Below, in pieces: positions 26,461-34,193 of a stretch of 51,019 nt of DNA (the first letter of the stretch is position 1; each line of letters opens with the position of its first letter). The notes beneath the pieces were generated by a model. That model made no database searches. It worked only from the letters and a program-made list of their open reading frames with translations, and was not told the origin of the DNA. The DNA is from Candidatus Dormiibacterota bacterium. GTDB lineage: Bacteria > Chloroflexota > Dormibacteria > Aeolococcales > Bog-877. Both the position numbers and the translations under genes were made by a program. The stretch is from NCBI GenBank assembly GCA_027313505.1, contig DAHVDN010000018.1, positions 1-51,019 of the forward strand. Reading direction: 5' to 3'.

Positions 26461-27735
26461 GTGCTGCTCTCAGCTTTCCCGGTTCCACAACCACGACTGC
26501 CCTTCGGGACCCTTGGGGCTGAGATTGCTATTGGAGCAACCTTCCTGATCCATATCGTGGTGGTCGGGTTCATCCTTGGCGCGGCGGGGATCACCCCCTT
26601 CATGGAGTTGGCGGGCAGAAGGCGCGGGGGAGACGAGCGTTGTCTGCGCTACGCGCGCAGCCTGTCCCACTCGATCCTGTACCTGTACAGCTTCGGAGCG
26701 ACCTGGGCCGTGTTTGCGGTGGTTCTCCTCACCGGGCTATACGGCCGCCTCATCGGCACCCTCCTCAATCTGCTCCTACTCCCACTCACGATTGCCTTTG
26801 CCAGCTTCTTCGTGGGGGTGCCGCTTCTGCTCATCTACGTCTACCGCTGGGAAAAGATGGCCCCTCGGCTGCACCTTGCGATCGGATTCGCATTCGCCGC
26901 CATCCAGTTCCTCTTCCTTTTCATGATCGTGCAGCTGGACAGCTACGCACTGACGCCCGGCACTGCCGTCAGTGCCGCCCATGCGATGTTCTCCCCAAGC
27001 TACCCATGGCTGTTGCTCCACTACGCTGGGGCGACCCTCTCCTGGTCTGCCCTCTTCCTGGCGGCCGTCGCCGTCTGGAGGGGCCGTCGAGCCAAATCTG
27101 ACGCTGAGATCGTCTTCCAACGTTGGGCGGCCCGTGTCAATTTCGCGATTGGCTCGATCTTCTTGCTAGCCCAGCCCATCACCGGCTTTTTGCTCGCCGG
27201 GACGATCAAGAGCAGTGCCCCGGGGGTCTTCGATAACCTCTTCATCTTCGGGTCCGGTTCGCTTTTCGTCGGCCAGGTCGTGCTGCTGGCGGTAGTCGTC
27301 CTGGGTTCCAATCTGGTTTTCTGGCTGCACAATCAGGAGAGCGCGGAGGCCGGCCCGGCGGCGACACTCACCGTCGTGGCTCTCCTGGGGATGGCAGGGA
27401 CGGCTCTGCCGGCCTCGATCATTCCCCAGCAGGTGGTGCTGCTGCGCTACTTGGCTCTGCTCATTGCCTTTCTGGCGACCGCGGCCAACCTGGTCCTGTA
27501 CCTCCGCTCCCTGCGAGGGGCTGGGCTGACCACGCCCAGGCTGACTCCAGCCGCTGGCAGGGCCATTGTCCTGGTGGGCTTGGCGGCCGCGGTTCTCTCG
27601 ATCTACATGGGGGTGATCAAGGAGAACTCCAAGCTGCCGTGCGGGATTGACCAGACCACCGGGCAGAGCGCTTGCCTGCTCACCCTGCACCAGTCCACTC
27701 AGAACTTCGACGCGGCTCCAGGGGTTCTTCCGTGA
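26461..27735 (+). CDS. CydA-like cytochrome bd subunit I homologue (paralogue 1)
   Basis: A 424-residue protein with about nine membrane helices. GATFLIHIVVVGFILG places H31 where CydA has its N-terminal haem ligand; LLLHYAGATLSWSALF places H187 near the CydA haem b558 His; the end YMGVIKENSKLP resembles the GWxxxExGRQPW block with E388 as ligand. The two Glu residues of the CydA proton/haem d pocket are not evident. There is no CydB in the window. It starts with GTG 26461 and overlaps the next gene by 4 bases (GTGA), opening the Rieske/cytochrome b operon. Assignment to the wider cytochrome bd superfamily is from motifs; oxygen reduction is not proven. Confidence 0.65.
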   Translation: MLLSAFPVPQPRLPFGTLGAEIAIGATFLIHIVVVGFILGAAGITPFMELAGRRRGGDERCLRYARSLSHSILYLYSFGATWAVFAVVLLTGLYGRLIGTLLNLLLLPLTIAFASFFVGVPLLLIYVYRWEKMAPRLHLAIGFAFAAIQFLFLFMIVQLDSYALTPGTAVSAAHAMFSPSYPWLLLHYAGATLSWSALFLAAVAVWRGRRAKSDAEIVFQRWAARVNFAIGSIFLLAQPITGFLLAGTIKSSAPGVFDNLFIFGSGSLFVGQVVLLAVVVLGSNLVFWLHNQESAEAGPAATLTVVALLGMAGTALPASIIPQQVVLLRYLALLIAFLATAANLVLYLRSLRGAGLTTPRLTPAAGRAIVLVGLAAAVLSIYMGVIKENSKLPCGIDQTTGQSACLLTLHQSTQNFDAAPGVLP

Positions 27736-27965
27736 ACTACCAGGACTTCGAGTCGGCCTGGTACCTGGGGCTCATCATCACCGGATTTTTCGTGATCGCC
27801 CTCATGGGGTCGTGGATCTCCCTGAAGCGAGTCAAGCAGCTATTTGTCGAGGGTGACCAGATGTCGGCCTGGATGACCGTCGGTGCCAGCGCCTTCACCT
27901 TGCTCTTTTTCTTGGGGCTGTGCATGGCGCTCTTGATCCTGATAGTGGTGCAGGGCAGTGGCTGA
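27732..27965 (+). CDS. Small two-helix membrane subunit
   Basis: A 77-residue protein with two hydrophobic helices (about 9-30 and 45-72) joined by a short charged loop (KRVKQLFVEGDQ). GTG 27732 overlaps the stop of the CydA-like gene, and its own end overlaps the Rieske gene by 8 bases. Its position suggests a small structural subunit of the respiratory complex, analogous to CydX or small bc/alternative complex subunits, but no family is recognised. Confidence 0.7.
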   Translation: MNYQDFESAWYLGLIITGFFVIALMGSWISLKRVKQLFVEGDQMSAWMTVGASAFTLLFFLGLCMALLILIVVQGSG

Positions 27966-28479
27966 ACAGCAGATGTCGATCGCCCAAAAGCGAATTTCCC
28001 GGCGGAAGTTCATGATCCTCGCAATCAATGCCGCCGGCGCTGGAGCCGGGCTGCTGATCGCAGCTCCCATCGTCGGCTCCATCCTGAGTCCGATCTTCTA
28101 CAAGAGCAAGTACCCCTGGGTCATGGTGGCGGACATTCAGCACGTCCCCGTGGGTGTGCCTACCGCCTACGTCGTGATGGTCGATCAGGGGGGAGATTCC
28201 TGGCAGGTGCCGAAGGTTCCGCGGACGGTGTATGTGGTGAAGTTAAACCTCATCAATCAGGTCCAGTTGATCGCCCTCTCGAACGTTTGCACCCACATGC
28301 AGTGCGACGTCCATTGGGACATCAACCTCAACGTCTTCTTCTGTCCCTGCCACGGTGGCGAATACAGCATGGACGGAACCAACATCGCTGGTCCGCCCCC
28401 CCAGCCGCTCTTTCGTTACCAGCACAAGCTGGTCGGCAACACCTTGTTCATCCGCAACGTTCTGGTCGGGGGAAGCTGA
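27958..28479 (+). CDS. Rieske [2Fe-2S] protein, Tat-type
   Basis: A 173-residue Rieske subunit. An SRRKFM twin-arginine motif (about 14-19) precedes a hydrophobic anchor (20-46), so folded export by Tat is expected. The cluster ligands are C111 and H113 in CTHMQC and C129 and H132 in CPCHGG; C116 and C131 should form the disulfide. It would accept electrons from quinol at the cytochrome b Qo site. It starts with GTG 27958 (ATG 27973 is an alternative) and is followed by cytochrome b after one base. An insertion between the helix and the cluster-binding fold (VMVDQGGDSWQVPK) is longer than in minimal Rieske proteins. Confidence 0.92.
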   Translation: MAEQQMSIAQKRISRRKFMILAINAAGAGAGLLIAAPIVGSILSPIFYKSKYPWVMVADIQHVPVGVPTAYVVMVDQGGDSWQVPKVPRTVYVVKLNLINQVQLIALSNVCTHMQCDVHWDINLNVFFCPCHGGEYSMDGTNIAGPPPQPLFRYQHKLVGNTLFIRNVLVGGS

Positions 28480-28480
28480 G

Positions 28481-29695
28481 TTGGCGGACGAATTGCAGCG
28501 CAGCGCGCTGGTGGCCAAGCTGACCAGGCCAGTAGCGGGTCTGATGGCAACCACCTATCGCTGGGTGGACGAGCGGCTGGGGGTCACCGACCTGGTCCAC
28601 CAACTTCTGTATGAGGCGGTGCCAAAGAGGGGGGCGTGGGCCTACTCACTGGGGAGTGCCACCCTAATTCTCATCGTCTTGCAGATCACCACCGGAATGT
28701 TTCTGCTCTGGACCTACGTCCCGTCAACCACCGAGGCGTGGCAGAGCCTCAACTTCATCGAGTACCACGACGAGTTCGCGGCGATCGTTCGGGGGATGCA
28801 CCTGTGGGGCGCCTACGTCCTCTTCGTTGTGATTGGCATGCACATGGTCCGCACCTTTGTCAGCGGCTCGTACAAGAAGCCTCGCGAACTCAACTGGATC
28901 ATCGGAGTCGTCCTGTTCCTGTTGGTCTTGGGGTTGGGCATCACCGGGGCGATGCTGCCCTGGGACCAGGCCGCCTATTGGACGGCGACCGTGGTGACGC
29001 ACGTGGTCAGTTACCTCCCGATTTTCGGCACCCAGGTGCAAGAGATTCTTCGGGGTGGCCCCCAGATGGGACCGGCCACCTTGACGCGATTTTTCGCAAT
29101 TCACATCTGGCTCCTTCCGGCGCTCCTGGTGCCCATGATTGGTCTCCACCTGATCCTGCTGCGCCGCCACGGCGAGCATGGGTCCTGGGTCAACTACGAG
29201 GGGGTGGAGGAGGAGACCGAGGCCGAGAGGGCCAAGCGGATGGCCAACGCGGAGGCGCCCTATCCAGCGCTCCCCAGCGACCCCGGGTACGCCGTGCCCA
29301 TGGATTTGGACGAATTCTTTCCATCCCAGGTGTTCAAGGACGCGGTGGTCAGCTTTGGGCTGGTCCTTCTGATCTTCGTCATGGCAGTGGTGATCGGTGC
29401 CCCACTGGAGCGCGCTGCCAACCCTGCGGCGCTGAACTACGTGCCCACGCCTGAGTGGTTCTTCCTGCCCCTGGACCAGTTGTTGGTGCAATTCCCACAG
29501 GCGTGGATGATCCCGGTTGGGGTCTTCATCATTCCCGGAATCGGGACCACACTGCTGATGCTGGTACCCTTCCTGGACCGCACCCCTGGGCGCCAACCGT
29601 GGCGCCGACCGGAGGTCATGGTCCCGGCTCTCTTCGTGGTCCTCTTCCTGGTCTTCGAGGCTCTTCTGGCTGTAAACCGACTCTTCAACCTTTGA
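28481..29695 (+). CDS. Cytochrome b of a bc-type quinol dehydrogenase (fused b6/subunit IV form)
   Basis: A 404-residue cytochrome b with both the four-helix haem domain and the C-terminal domain. Haem ligands are H107 and H121 (13 residues between) and H208 and H223 (14 between, as in b6-type proteins). The Qo-site motif is present as TPEWFF, a variant of PEWY. A charged loop of about 60 residues (EEETEAERAKRMANAEAP) joins the two halves. TTG 28481 is taken as the start since it follows the Rieske stop by one base and matches the beginning of homology; the frame is open further upstream inside the Rieske gene. No cytochrome c1 gene accompanies it. Confidence 0.9.
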   Translation: MADELQRSALVAKLTRPVAGLMATTYRWVDERLGVTDLVHQLLYEAVPKRGAWAYSLGSATLILIVLQITTGMFLLWTYVPSTTEAWQSLNFIEYHDEFAAIVRGMHLWGAYVLFVVIGMHMVRTFVSGSYKKPRELNWIIGVVLFLLVLGLGITGAMLPWDQAAYWTATVVTHVVSYLPIFGTQVQEILRGGPQMGPATLTRFFAIHIWLLPALLVPMIGLHLILLRRHGEHGSWVNYEGVEEETEAERAKRMANAEAPYPALPSDPGYAVPMDLDEFFPSQVFKDAVVSFGLVLLIFVMAVVIGAPLERAANPAALNYVPTPEWFFLPLDQLLVQFPQAWMIPVGVFIIPGIGTTLLMLVPFLDRTPGRQPWRRPEVMVPALFVVLFLVFEALLAVNRLFNL

Positions 29696-29696
29696 T

Positions 29697-31097
29697 ATGC
29701 CACTGATAGCCTCCACAACCCCTCAACTCACCCAGGTCCCGATCTCCACGGGAATGGCGACCGCCCTGGTGGCGTTGCTGATGTTGGCCCACGTTCAGTT
29801 CGCCGCCTGGCAGCAGGGGGGGTACATTATCCTGGCGGTCAGCGACTTCATGGGCTGGAAGCGAAAGAGTGCCAATTACGACCGCTTCTCCAAGGGATTG
29901 GTGACTGCGCTCGGGGCCACCTTCGCGATAGGTGGGTCACTCGCCATCTTCGCCGTGATGATCCTCTTTCTGGGCCTCTGGGGCCACTTCTACGTCGACC
30001 TCCAGAAGGTCCTGTTCTGGCCCTTCGTCGGAGAGGCGGCAGCGTTCGTGGGGGAGATAATCTGCCTCTATCCTCTGTACGCGAGGTGGGACCGGCTCGG
30101 TCACGTTAGGGGGCTGAGAGTGGGGCTCGAGCTCCTGCTGTTCATAAACGCCTCTCTGCAGATGTTGCTGATCAACGTGGTGGCCTCTTACATGCTCACC
30201 CCGAGGCCGGCGTTCAACCTGCCTGCGATCCTTCTAAACCCAACCGAGATCCCCCTTGAGATCCACCGCTTCGTGGGCAACATCGCTTGGGCGGGGGCGG
30301 TGATCGCCCTGGTGGCCGGGATCCGCCTGCTCCTGCGCAGCGGGCGCCGTCCCGAACTCCGTCCCTATCTGGATTGGATGGGTCACTACGGCCTTATCTA
30401 TGCGATTGGGTTCACCATTGCCCAACCGCTGGTGGGCTGGGAGTATGCCAAAGAGATCCAACTCCACGCCTACGCTTCCTGGTACGACATGATGCTGGGG
30501 GGGCTCAGCGTCGCCTTCCTGTTCCAGGTCTTTCTGCTCGGGTCGATCTTCACTGTGGGCATCTTCTACCTGTGGAGGCGGGTTCGCGCCAGCGGATTTC
30601 GCTCCCCGGCCCTGGCGGTCTGCACAGTGCTTTCATTCGGCGCTTGGCTACTTATCTCCACCCCCTCCTCGCTCGCTTGGAGCTATGAGAGTGTCTTTGC
30701 GGCCAACGCCAACGTTCCCATCTGGCAGGGGGGGCTGCTCATTCCGTGGGGAGCGATGATTCCCTGGAAGTTGACGGCGCTGGTCGCCTTCACCGGTGTG
30801 ACCATCGTCGCCCTGACCATCTATTTGAAGTACGCCAGCCGGGGCAAGCTGCGCTGGGGGGACGCCGGGCGCGGACAGGCATTCTCCCTGATTGCCGTTG
30901 GAATTTCGGTCTCCCTGATCATGGCTCTCATGGGGTTCATCAGGGAGAGCAGCCGCGGACCTTTCTTGATCACCAACCAAATGCTCATCAACCAACAACA
31001 GAACTTCAGTCCCCCGTCCGCAACTGGGCCGGCTCTTAACGGACCGGCCAGCAACGCGGGGGTCTCGATAATCCTGCCCACCGAGCTGCACCCGTGA
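29697..31097 (+). CDS. CydA-like cytochrome bd subunit I homologue (paralogue 2)
   Basis: A 466-residue protein with about nine to ten membrane helices and closer to classical CydA than its partner at 26461. H32 (LAHVQFAAW) matches the N-terminal haem His, VGEAAAFVGE (E113, E120) resembles the paired Glu of the CydA haem d pocket, CLYPLYARWDRLG resembles the FLGLxxFGWDR block, H190 (LEIHRFVGN) the b558 His, and GFIRESSRGPF (E417) the GWxxxExGRQPW block. The Q loop is short. It starts one base after cytochrome b and overlaps the last operon gene by 4 bases. With no CydB, a CydA-CydA' pair is possible. Confidence 0.7.
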   Translation: MPLIASTTPQLTQVPISTGMATALVALLMLAHVQFAAWQQGGYIILAVSDFMGWKRKSANYDRFSKGLVTALGATFAIGGSLAIFAVMILFLGLWGHFYVDLQKVLFWPFVGEAAAFVGEIICLYPLYARWDRLGHVRGLRVGLELLLFINASLQMLLINVVASYMLTPRPAFNLPAILLNPTEIPLEIHRFVGNIAWAGAVIALVAGIRLLLRSGRRPELRPYLDWMGHYGLIYAIGFTIAQPLVGWEYAKEIQLHAYASWYDMMLGGLSVAFLFQVFLLGSIFTVGIFYLWRRVRASGFRSPALAVCTVLSFGAWLLISTPSSLAWSYESVFAANANVPIWQGGLLIPWGAMIPWKLTALVAFTGVTIVALTIYLKYASRGKLRWGDAGRGQAFSLIAVGISVSLIMALMGFIRESSRGPFLITNQMLINQQQNFSPPSATGPALNGPASNAGVSIILPTELHP

Positions 31098-31531
31098 AAT
31101 TGGTGTTCAGACCGGTTCACAAGCCTGCCGAAGAATTTGCCGAGGTGACCCGCCCGCCCATCTCGCGGACGATGGAGACCTATCTGGAGATGCACTCCTT
31201 TGGATTTCCTGACCGACCGACGGCGGCCAACCTGCCGGTGTCCGTCCGACTGGCAGCCGTCGGCAAGCTCATCCACGAGCGGCTGTCAATTCTCAGCGAT
31301 GTCCTTCGGCGCTTGGAGAACATCGGTTGGGATGTCCACACCCAAGGGGATCTGGTGGTGGTTCTCAACACACTCTCTCTCGAGGACGGCTGGGCCGTGC
31401 TGCGGCGCGAGGGCATCAGTGACCACATCATGGGGCTGCTGGAGAAGGGATCTGACGCCCTCCCTCCGAACGGACTAGCTGGCGGCGGAGAGACCACCGA
31501 GGTTGGAACACCCGGGTTTGGGGAGTACTGA
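31094..31531 (+). CDS. Soluble protein of unknown function at the end of the respiratory operon
   Basis: A 145-residue cytoplasmic-looking protein without membrane helices or Cys motifs. The central part (about 55-115) has alternating helices and strands, RLAAVGKLIHERLSILSDVLRRLENIGWDVHTQGDLVVV, and the ends look flexible. GTG 31094 overlaps the stop of the second CydA-like gene (GTGA), so it is firmly in the operon. I do not recognise a family; an assembly factor or a small regulatory subunit would fit. Confidence 0.65.
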   Translation: MKLVFRPVHKPAEEFAEVTRPPISRTMETYLEMHSFGFPDRPTAANLPVSVRLAAVGKLIHERLSILSDVLRRLENIGWDVHTQGDLVVVLNTLSLEDGWAVLRREGISDHIMGLLEKGSDALPPNGLAGGGETTEVGTPGFGEY

Positions 31532-31540
31532 CCCCGCCGG

Positions 31541-31574
31541 TTGCTGCGGCGTCGTTCAGCAGGCCGCCCTTTTC
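31541..31574 (+). terminator. Possible terminator of the respiratory operon
   Basis: Ten bases after the last stop, TGCTG/CAGCA and GCGGC/GCCGC arms (31542-31567) can fold in alternative hairpins followed by CCTTTTC. The stem is imperfect and the T-run short. It lies between the plus-strand operon and the convergent response regulator. Confidence 0.3.
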
Positions 31575-31717
31575 GAGGTCTGATAATGGCGGACCACCGC
31601 CCTTCACGCCCCGGATTTGGGCACTTGGGTCAGCACACGGGTCCGACTGGGTGGATGGCACCGCCAAGTTCTGCACCGGAGAGTCCCGGGAACTCATCCT
31701 GCGGTGCTCTCGCCCGG

Positions 31718-32401
31718 CTAGCGCGTTGCCCGATGTCCCTCGCCGTGTTGAGCAAGGTAGACCGCAGCTTCCGCGCGCCGTGCGACCTCGAGTTTGGCGA
31801 GGATGCCGGAGACGTAGTTCTTGACGGTCTTCTCAGCCAGGTGCAGCTCTTCACCGATTTCTCGGTTGGTACGGCCCTTGGCGATCAAATCGAGTATGCG
31901 CTCCTCCCGCGAGGATAATCGCGCCAGCTTTTCGTCGCGTACTGCCTGTTGCGCCGAGCGCCACTGGTCCAGCACCGCCTTGGTGACGGCAGGGTCAAGC
32001 ATGCTTTGACCGGCCCCCACCGCGCGGATCGCCTCAATGATCGCGCCACTGCGGATCTGCTTCAGCAGATATCCCGCAGCGCCCGCCATGACGGAGGCGA
32101 ACAGCGCTTCGTCGTCGGCGAAGGAGGTCAGCATCAGGACCTGAATAGTGGGGTTACGTGCCCTTATCTCTCGAGTGACCTCGATACCGCTTCCCTGTCC
32201 CAATCGGACGTCCATAACCACCACATCTGGACGGCTGCGCTCCGCCTCTCGGATTGCGGAGAGCTCGTCATCTGCCTCAGCCACGACCTCGAACTCGGGA
32301 ACCGCACTGAGCACGGCGAACAGCCCCTTGCGAACCAATTCATGGTCATCGACGAGCATGATCCGCAACTGCGGCTGGCGGGTGTCCGGGGTCTCAGTCA
32401 A
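31718..32401 (-). CDS. NarL/LuxR-family response regulator, DevR (DosR)-like
   Basis: A 227-residue regulator with a receiver domain (DDHELVRKG, acceptor Asp about D64 in VVVMDVRLGQGSG, conserved Lys in AAGYLLKQI) and a C-terminal LuxR-type HTH. The recognition segment LAEKTVKNYVSGILAKLEVARRAEAAVY is very close to my memory of mycobacterial DevR/DosR, including the Lys and Asn that contact DNA. The kinase gene just upstream overlaps it by about 8 bases if TTG 32401 is the start; ATG 32359 is an alternative. Partner and context suggest control of respiratory genes. Confidence 0.88.
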   Translation of the reverse strand: MTETPDTRQPQLRIMLVDDHELVRKGLFAVLSAVPEFEVVAEADDELSAIREAERSRPDVVVMDVRLGQGSGIEVTREIRARNPTIQVLMLTSFADDEALFASVMAGAAGYLLKQIRSGAIIEAIRAVGAGQSMLDPAVTKAVLDQWRSAQQAVRDEKLARLSSREERILDLIAKGRTNREIGEELHLAEKTVKNYVSGILAKLEVARRAEAAVYLAQHGEGHRATR

Positions 32402-34025
32402 GAGGCAGAACCACTCGCACGATTGTGCCACCCTTCGGGGCGGTGCGGACCGACATGGTCCCCCCGAGTCGGGCCGCTCGCTCTTCCATGTTGCGCAATC
32501 CCTGCCCGGCAGGTCGTCGGACCGAGGGAACGAAGCCCTGCCCGTCATCGGCAACCGTAAGGACCGCCCGGCCTCGGACCAGACGCAAGCTGACTTGACA
32601 GGAGCTGGCCCTGGCGTGGCGGCTGACATTTGACAGTGCCTCCCTGATCACCTGCACCAGATCAGGAGCGCGCGCCACCAGCTCAGATGCGGCCCGCTCA
32701 TCAATCTTGACCGTAGTCACAAGGCCACTGCGTGCCTCGAATTCCACCGCTAGCAGGCGAACGGCGTCCCCGAGTTGGTGCTCCGCCAGGATGTCCGGGC
32801 GCAGGGCGAAAATGTAGTTCCGCAGATCCCTCATCACTAAGTCCAAGGCACTCACCGCTCGGTCGACGCTGAGTTCGATCTCAGCGGGCCAGGCTGTCGG
32901 GCTGATCGCCTGCAGGCCCATGCCGACCGCGAAAAGGGACTGGATGACCCCATCATGGAGTTCCTTGGCGATTCGCTCGCGCTCTTCGAGAATGACCAGG
33001 CGCTGAAGTTCCCCCTGCGCTCTGGCATATTCCAGAGCCACGGCTGCCTGGGCGGCGAAGCTCTCAAGCATGTGCACGGACTCCGCCGAAGCCGGGCGTT
33101 GGTTCGACCGGAGAATCACGCTCAGCACCCCGAGACAGCTGCTCCGTCCGGAAAGGCTGACGTAGATCGCTCCTCTCCCGTTTGAGGTCCCTCCCTTTGA
33201 GGTATGGGGCCCGGGGCCCGCTGATGAGATGTGGGTCACGATCGAGCGCCCGGTTCGCATAACCTCATGGGCCGGGCTACCCGGTGGCAGCAGCCGTCGA
33301 CCCCCTGGGCGAGCCGCCCTCGGTCTTGAGCTGGCCTCAACCCGAAGGGCTCTACCAGAGGGAGCCCCCGCCGGCATCGCGATTTGCGCAGACTGCCCCT
33401 CCAGCAAGCCGCGAGCACGGTCGACCACCAGGTTCAGCGTCTCCGCTATCGGGGCGCCGGAGATGGTCGAGTTGGTGATCGCCTGGGCGGCCGCCAGCCA
33501 ACGCTCGCGAGACAGTGCCTCCTCGTAGAGAGTCGCGTTGGCGATCGCCACTCCCGCCTGGCTCGCCAGGGTCGCCAATGCGCGTTCGTCCGCCACCGTG
33601 AACTCTGACGCCCGTCGCTTCTCCGTCAGGTATATGTTGCCAAACAGCTGGCCCCGGGCCCTGACCGGCGCTCCCAAGAAGGAGGTCATGGGCGGGTGCC
33701 CCGGCGGGAAGCCGACCGACCGGGGGTCGGCGGAGATCTCTGCCAGACGCAATGGCCGGCCCTGGTCCAGCAGAACCCCTAGGATGCCTCGGCCGGTAGG
33801 CAGAGCCCCGATGCGCTGCCGCTCTCGGACGGAGAGCCCCCAAGTGATGAACTCGGTCACGGTGCCCTGGGGCCCGAGCACACCCAAGGCACCGTAGCGG
33901 GCCGCTGTCACTTTGCACGCAGCTTTCACGATCCGGCTGAGCACGGCGGACAGGGAGAGTTCCGAGGCCAGTGTGAGTCCGGCCTCCAGGAGCGCGTCGC
34001 GATGATCGGGGGCGTCTTTGCTCAC
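32394..34025 (-). CDS. DevS (DosS)-like GAF-GAF histidine kinase, possible haem sensor
   Basis: A 543-residue soluble kinase: GAF-A (about 20-170), GAF-B (about 190-335), HisKA_3 with H357 in RERIAKELHDGVIQSLF, and HATPase (about 440-540). GAF-A contains DPRSVGFPPGHPPMTSFLGAPVRARG; in mycobacterial DevS the proximal haem ligand His149 lies in this HPPM segment, and the equivalent here is H110. It may therefore bind haem and sense O2, NO or CO, or redox state. It starts with GTG 34025 and is co-transcribed with the DevR-like regulator. A putative second kinase for the same regulator lies at 37614. Confidence 0.87.
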   Translation of the reverse strand: MSKDAPDHRDALLEAGLTLASELSLSAVLSRIVKAACKVTAARYGALGVLGPQGTVTEFITWGLSVRERQRIGALPTGRGILGVLLDQGRPLRLAEISADPRSVGFPPGHPPMTSFLGAPVRARGQLFGNIYLTEKRRASEFTVADERALATLASQAGVAIANATLYEEALSRERWLAAAQAITNSTISGAPIAETLNLVVDRARGLLEGQSAQIAMPAGAPSGRALRVEASSRPRAARPGGRRLLPPGSPAHEVMRTGRSIVTHISSAGPGPHTSKGGTSNGRGAIYVSLSGRSSCLGVLSVILRSNQRPASAESVHMLESFAAQAAVALEYARAQGELQRLVILEERERIAKELHDGVIQSLFAVGMGLQAISPTAWPAEIELSVDRAVSALDLVMRDLRNYIFALRPDILAEHQLGDAVRLLAVEFEARSGLVTTVKIDERAASELVARAPDLVQVIREALSNVSRHARASSCQVSLRLVRGRAVLTVADDGQGFVPSVRRPAGQGLRNMEERAARLGGTMSVRTAPKGGTIVRVVLPLD

Positions 34026-34079
34026 CAGTGGGGCTCAGTATCCAACATCCCACAATGCCTTGAGCGGCCCCGCCGAAGG

Positions 34080-34112
34080 GCCGAAGGTCCCGAGAAATCC
34101 AGGACCTTTGGC
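34080..34112. promoter_or_regulatory. Inverted repeat in the devS-like / polyferredoxin divergent region
   Basis: GCCGAAGGTCC (34080-34090) and GGACCTTTGGC (34102-34112) form an 11-bp inverted repeat with one mismatch around an 11-base spacer. The arm centres are two helical turns apart, as for a dimeric activator. The GGTCC/GGACC core is reminiscent of, but not identical to, the GGGAC/GTCCC core of the DosR box. It lies 54 bases from the kinase start and 81 from the polyferredoxin ATG, between both genes. Confidence 0.45.
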
Positions 34113-34193
34113 CGTAGTCCTCCCGAGTGGCTCCACCTACGCTGAACGGTGGAAAGCGCTTGATGACTGGATCCTCATAAGGAGAACAAGGGA

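Noticed and set aside
28355-28480. Longer start for cytochrome b inside the Rieske gene.
   Set aside because: The extra residues are a shifted reading of the Rieske cluster-binding region; cytochrome b homology begins after TTG 28481.
26461-31097. Canonical cytochrome bd oxidase (cydAB).
   Set aside because: Neither CydA-like protein has the complete ligand set with long Q loop, and no CydB is encoded.
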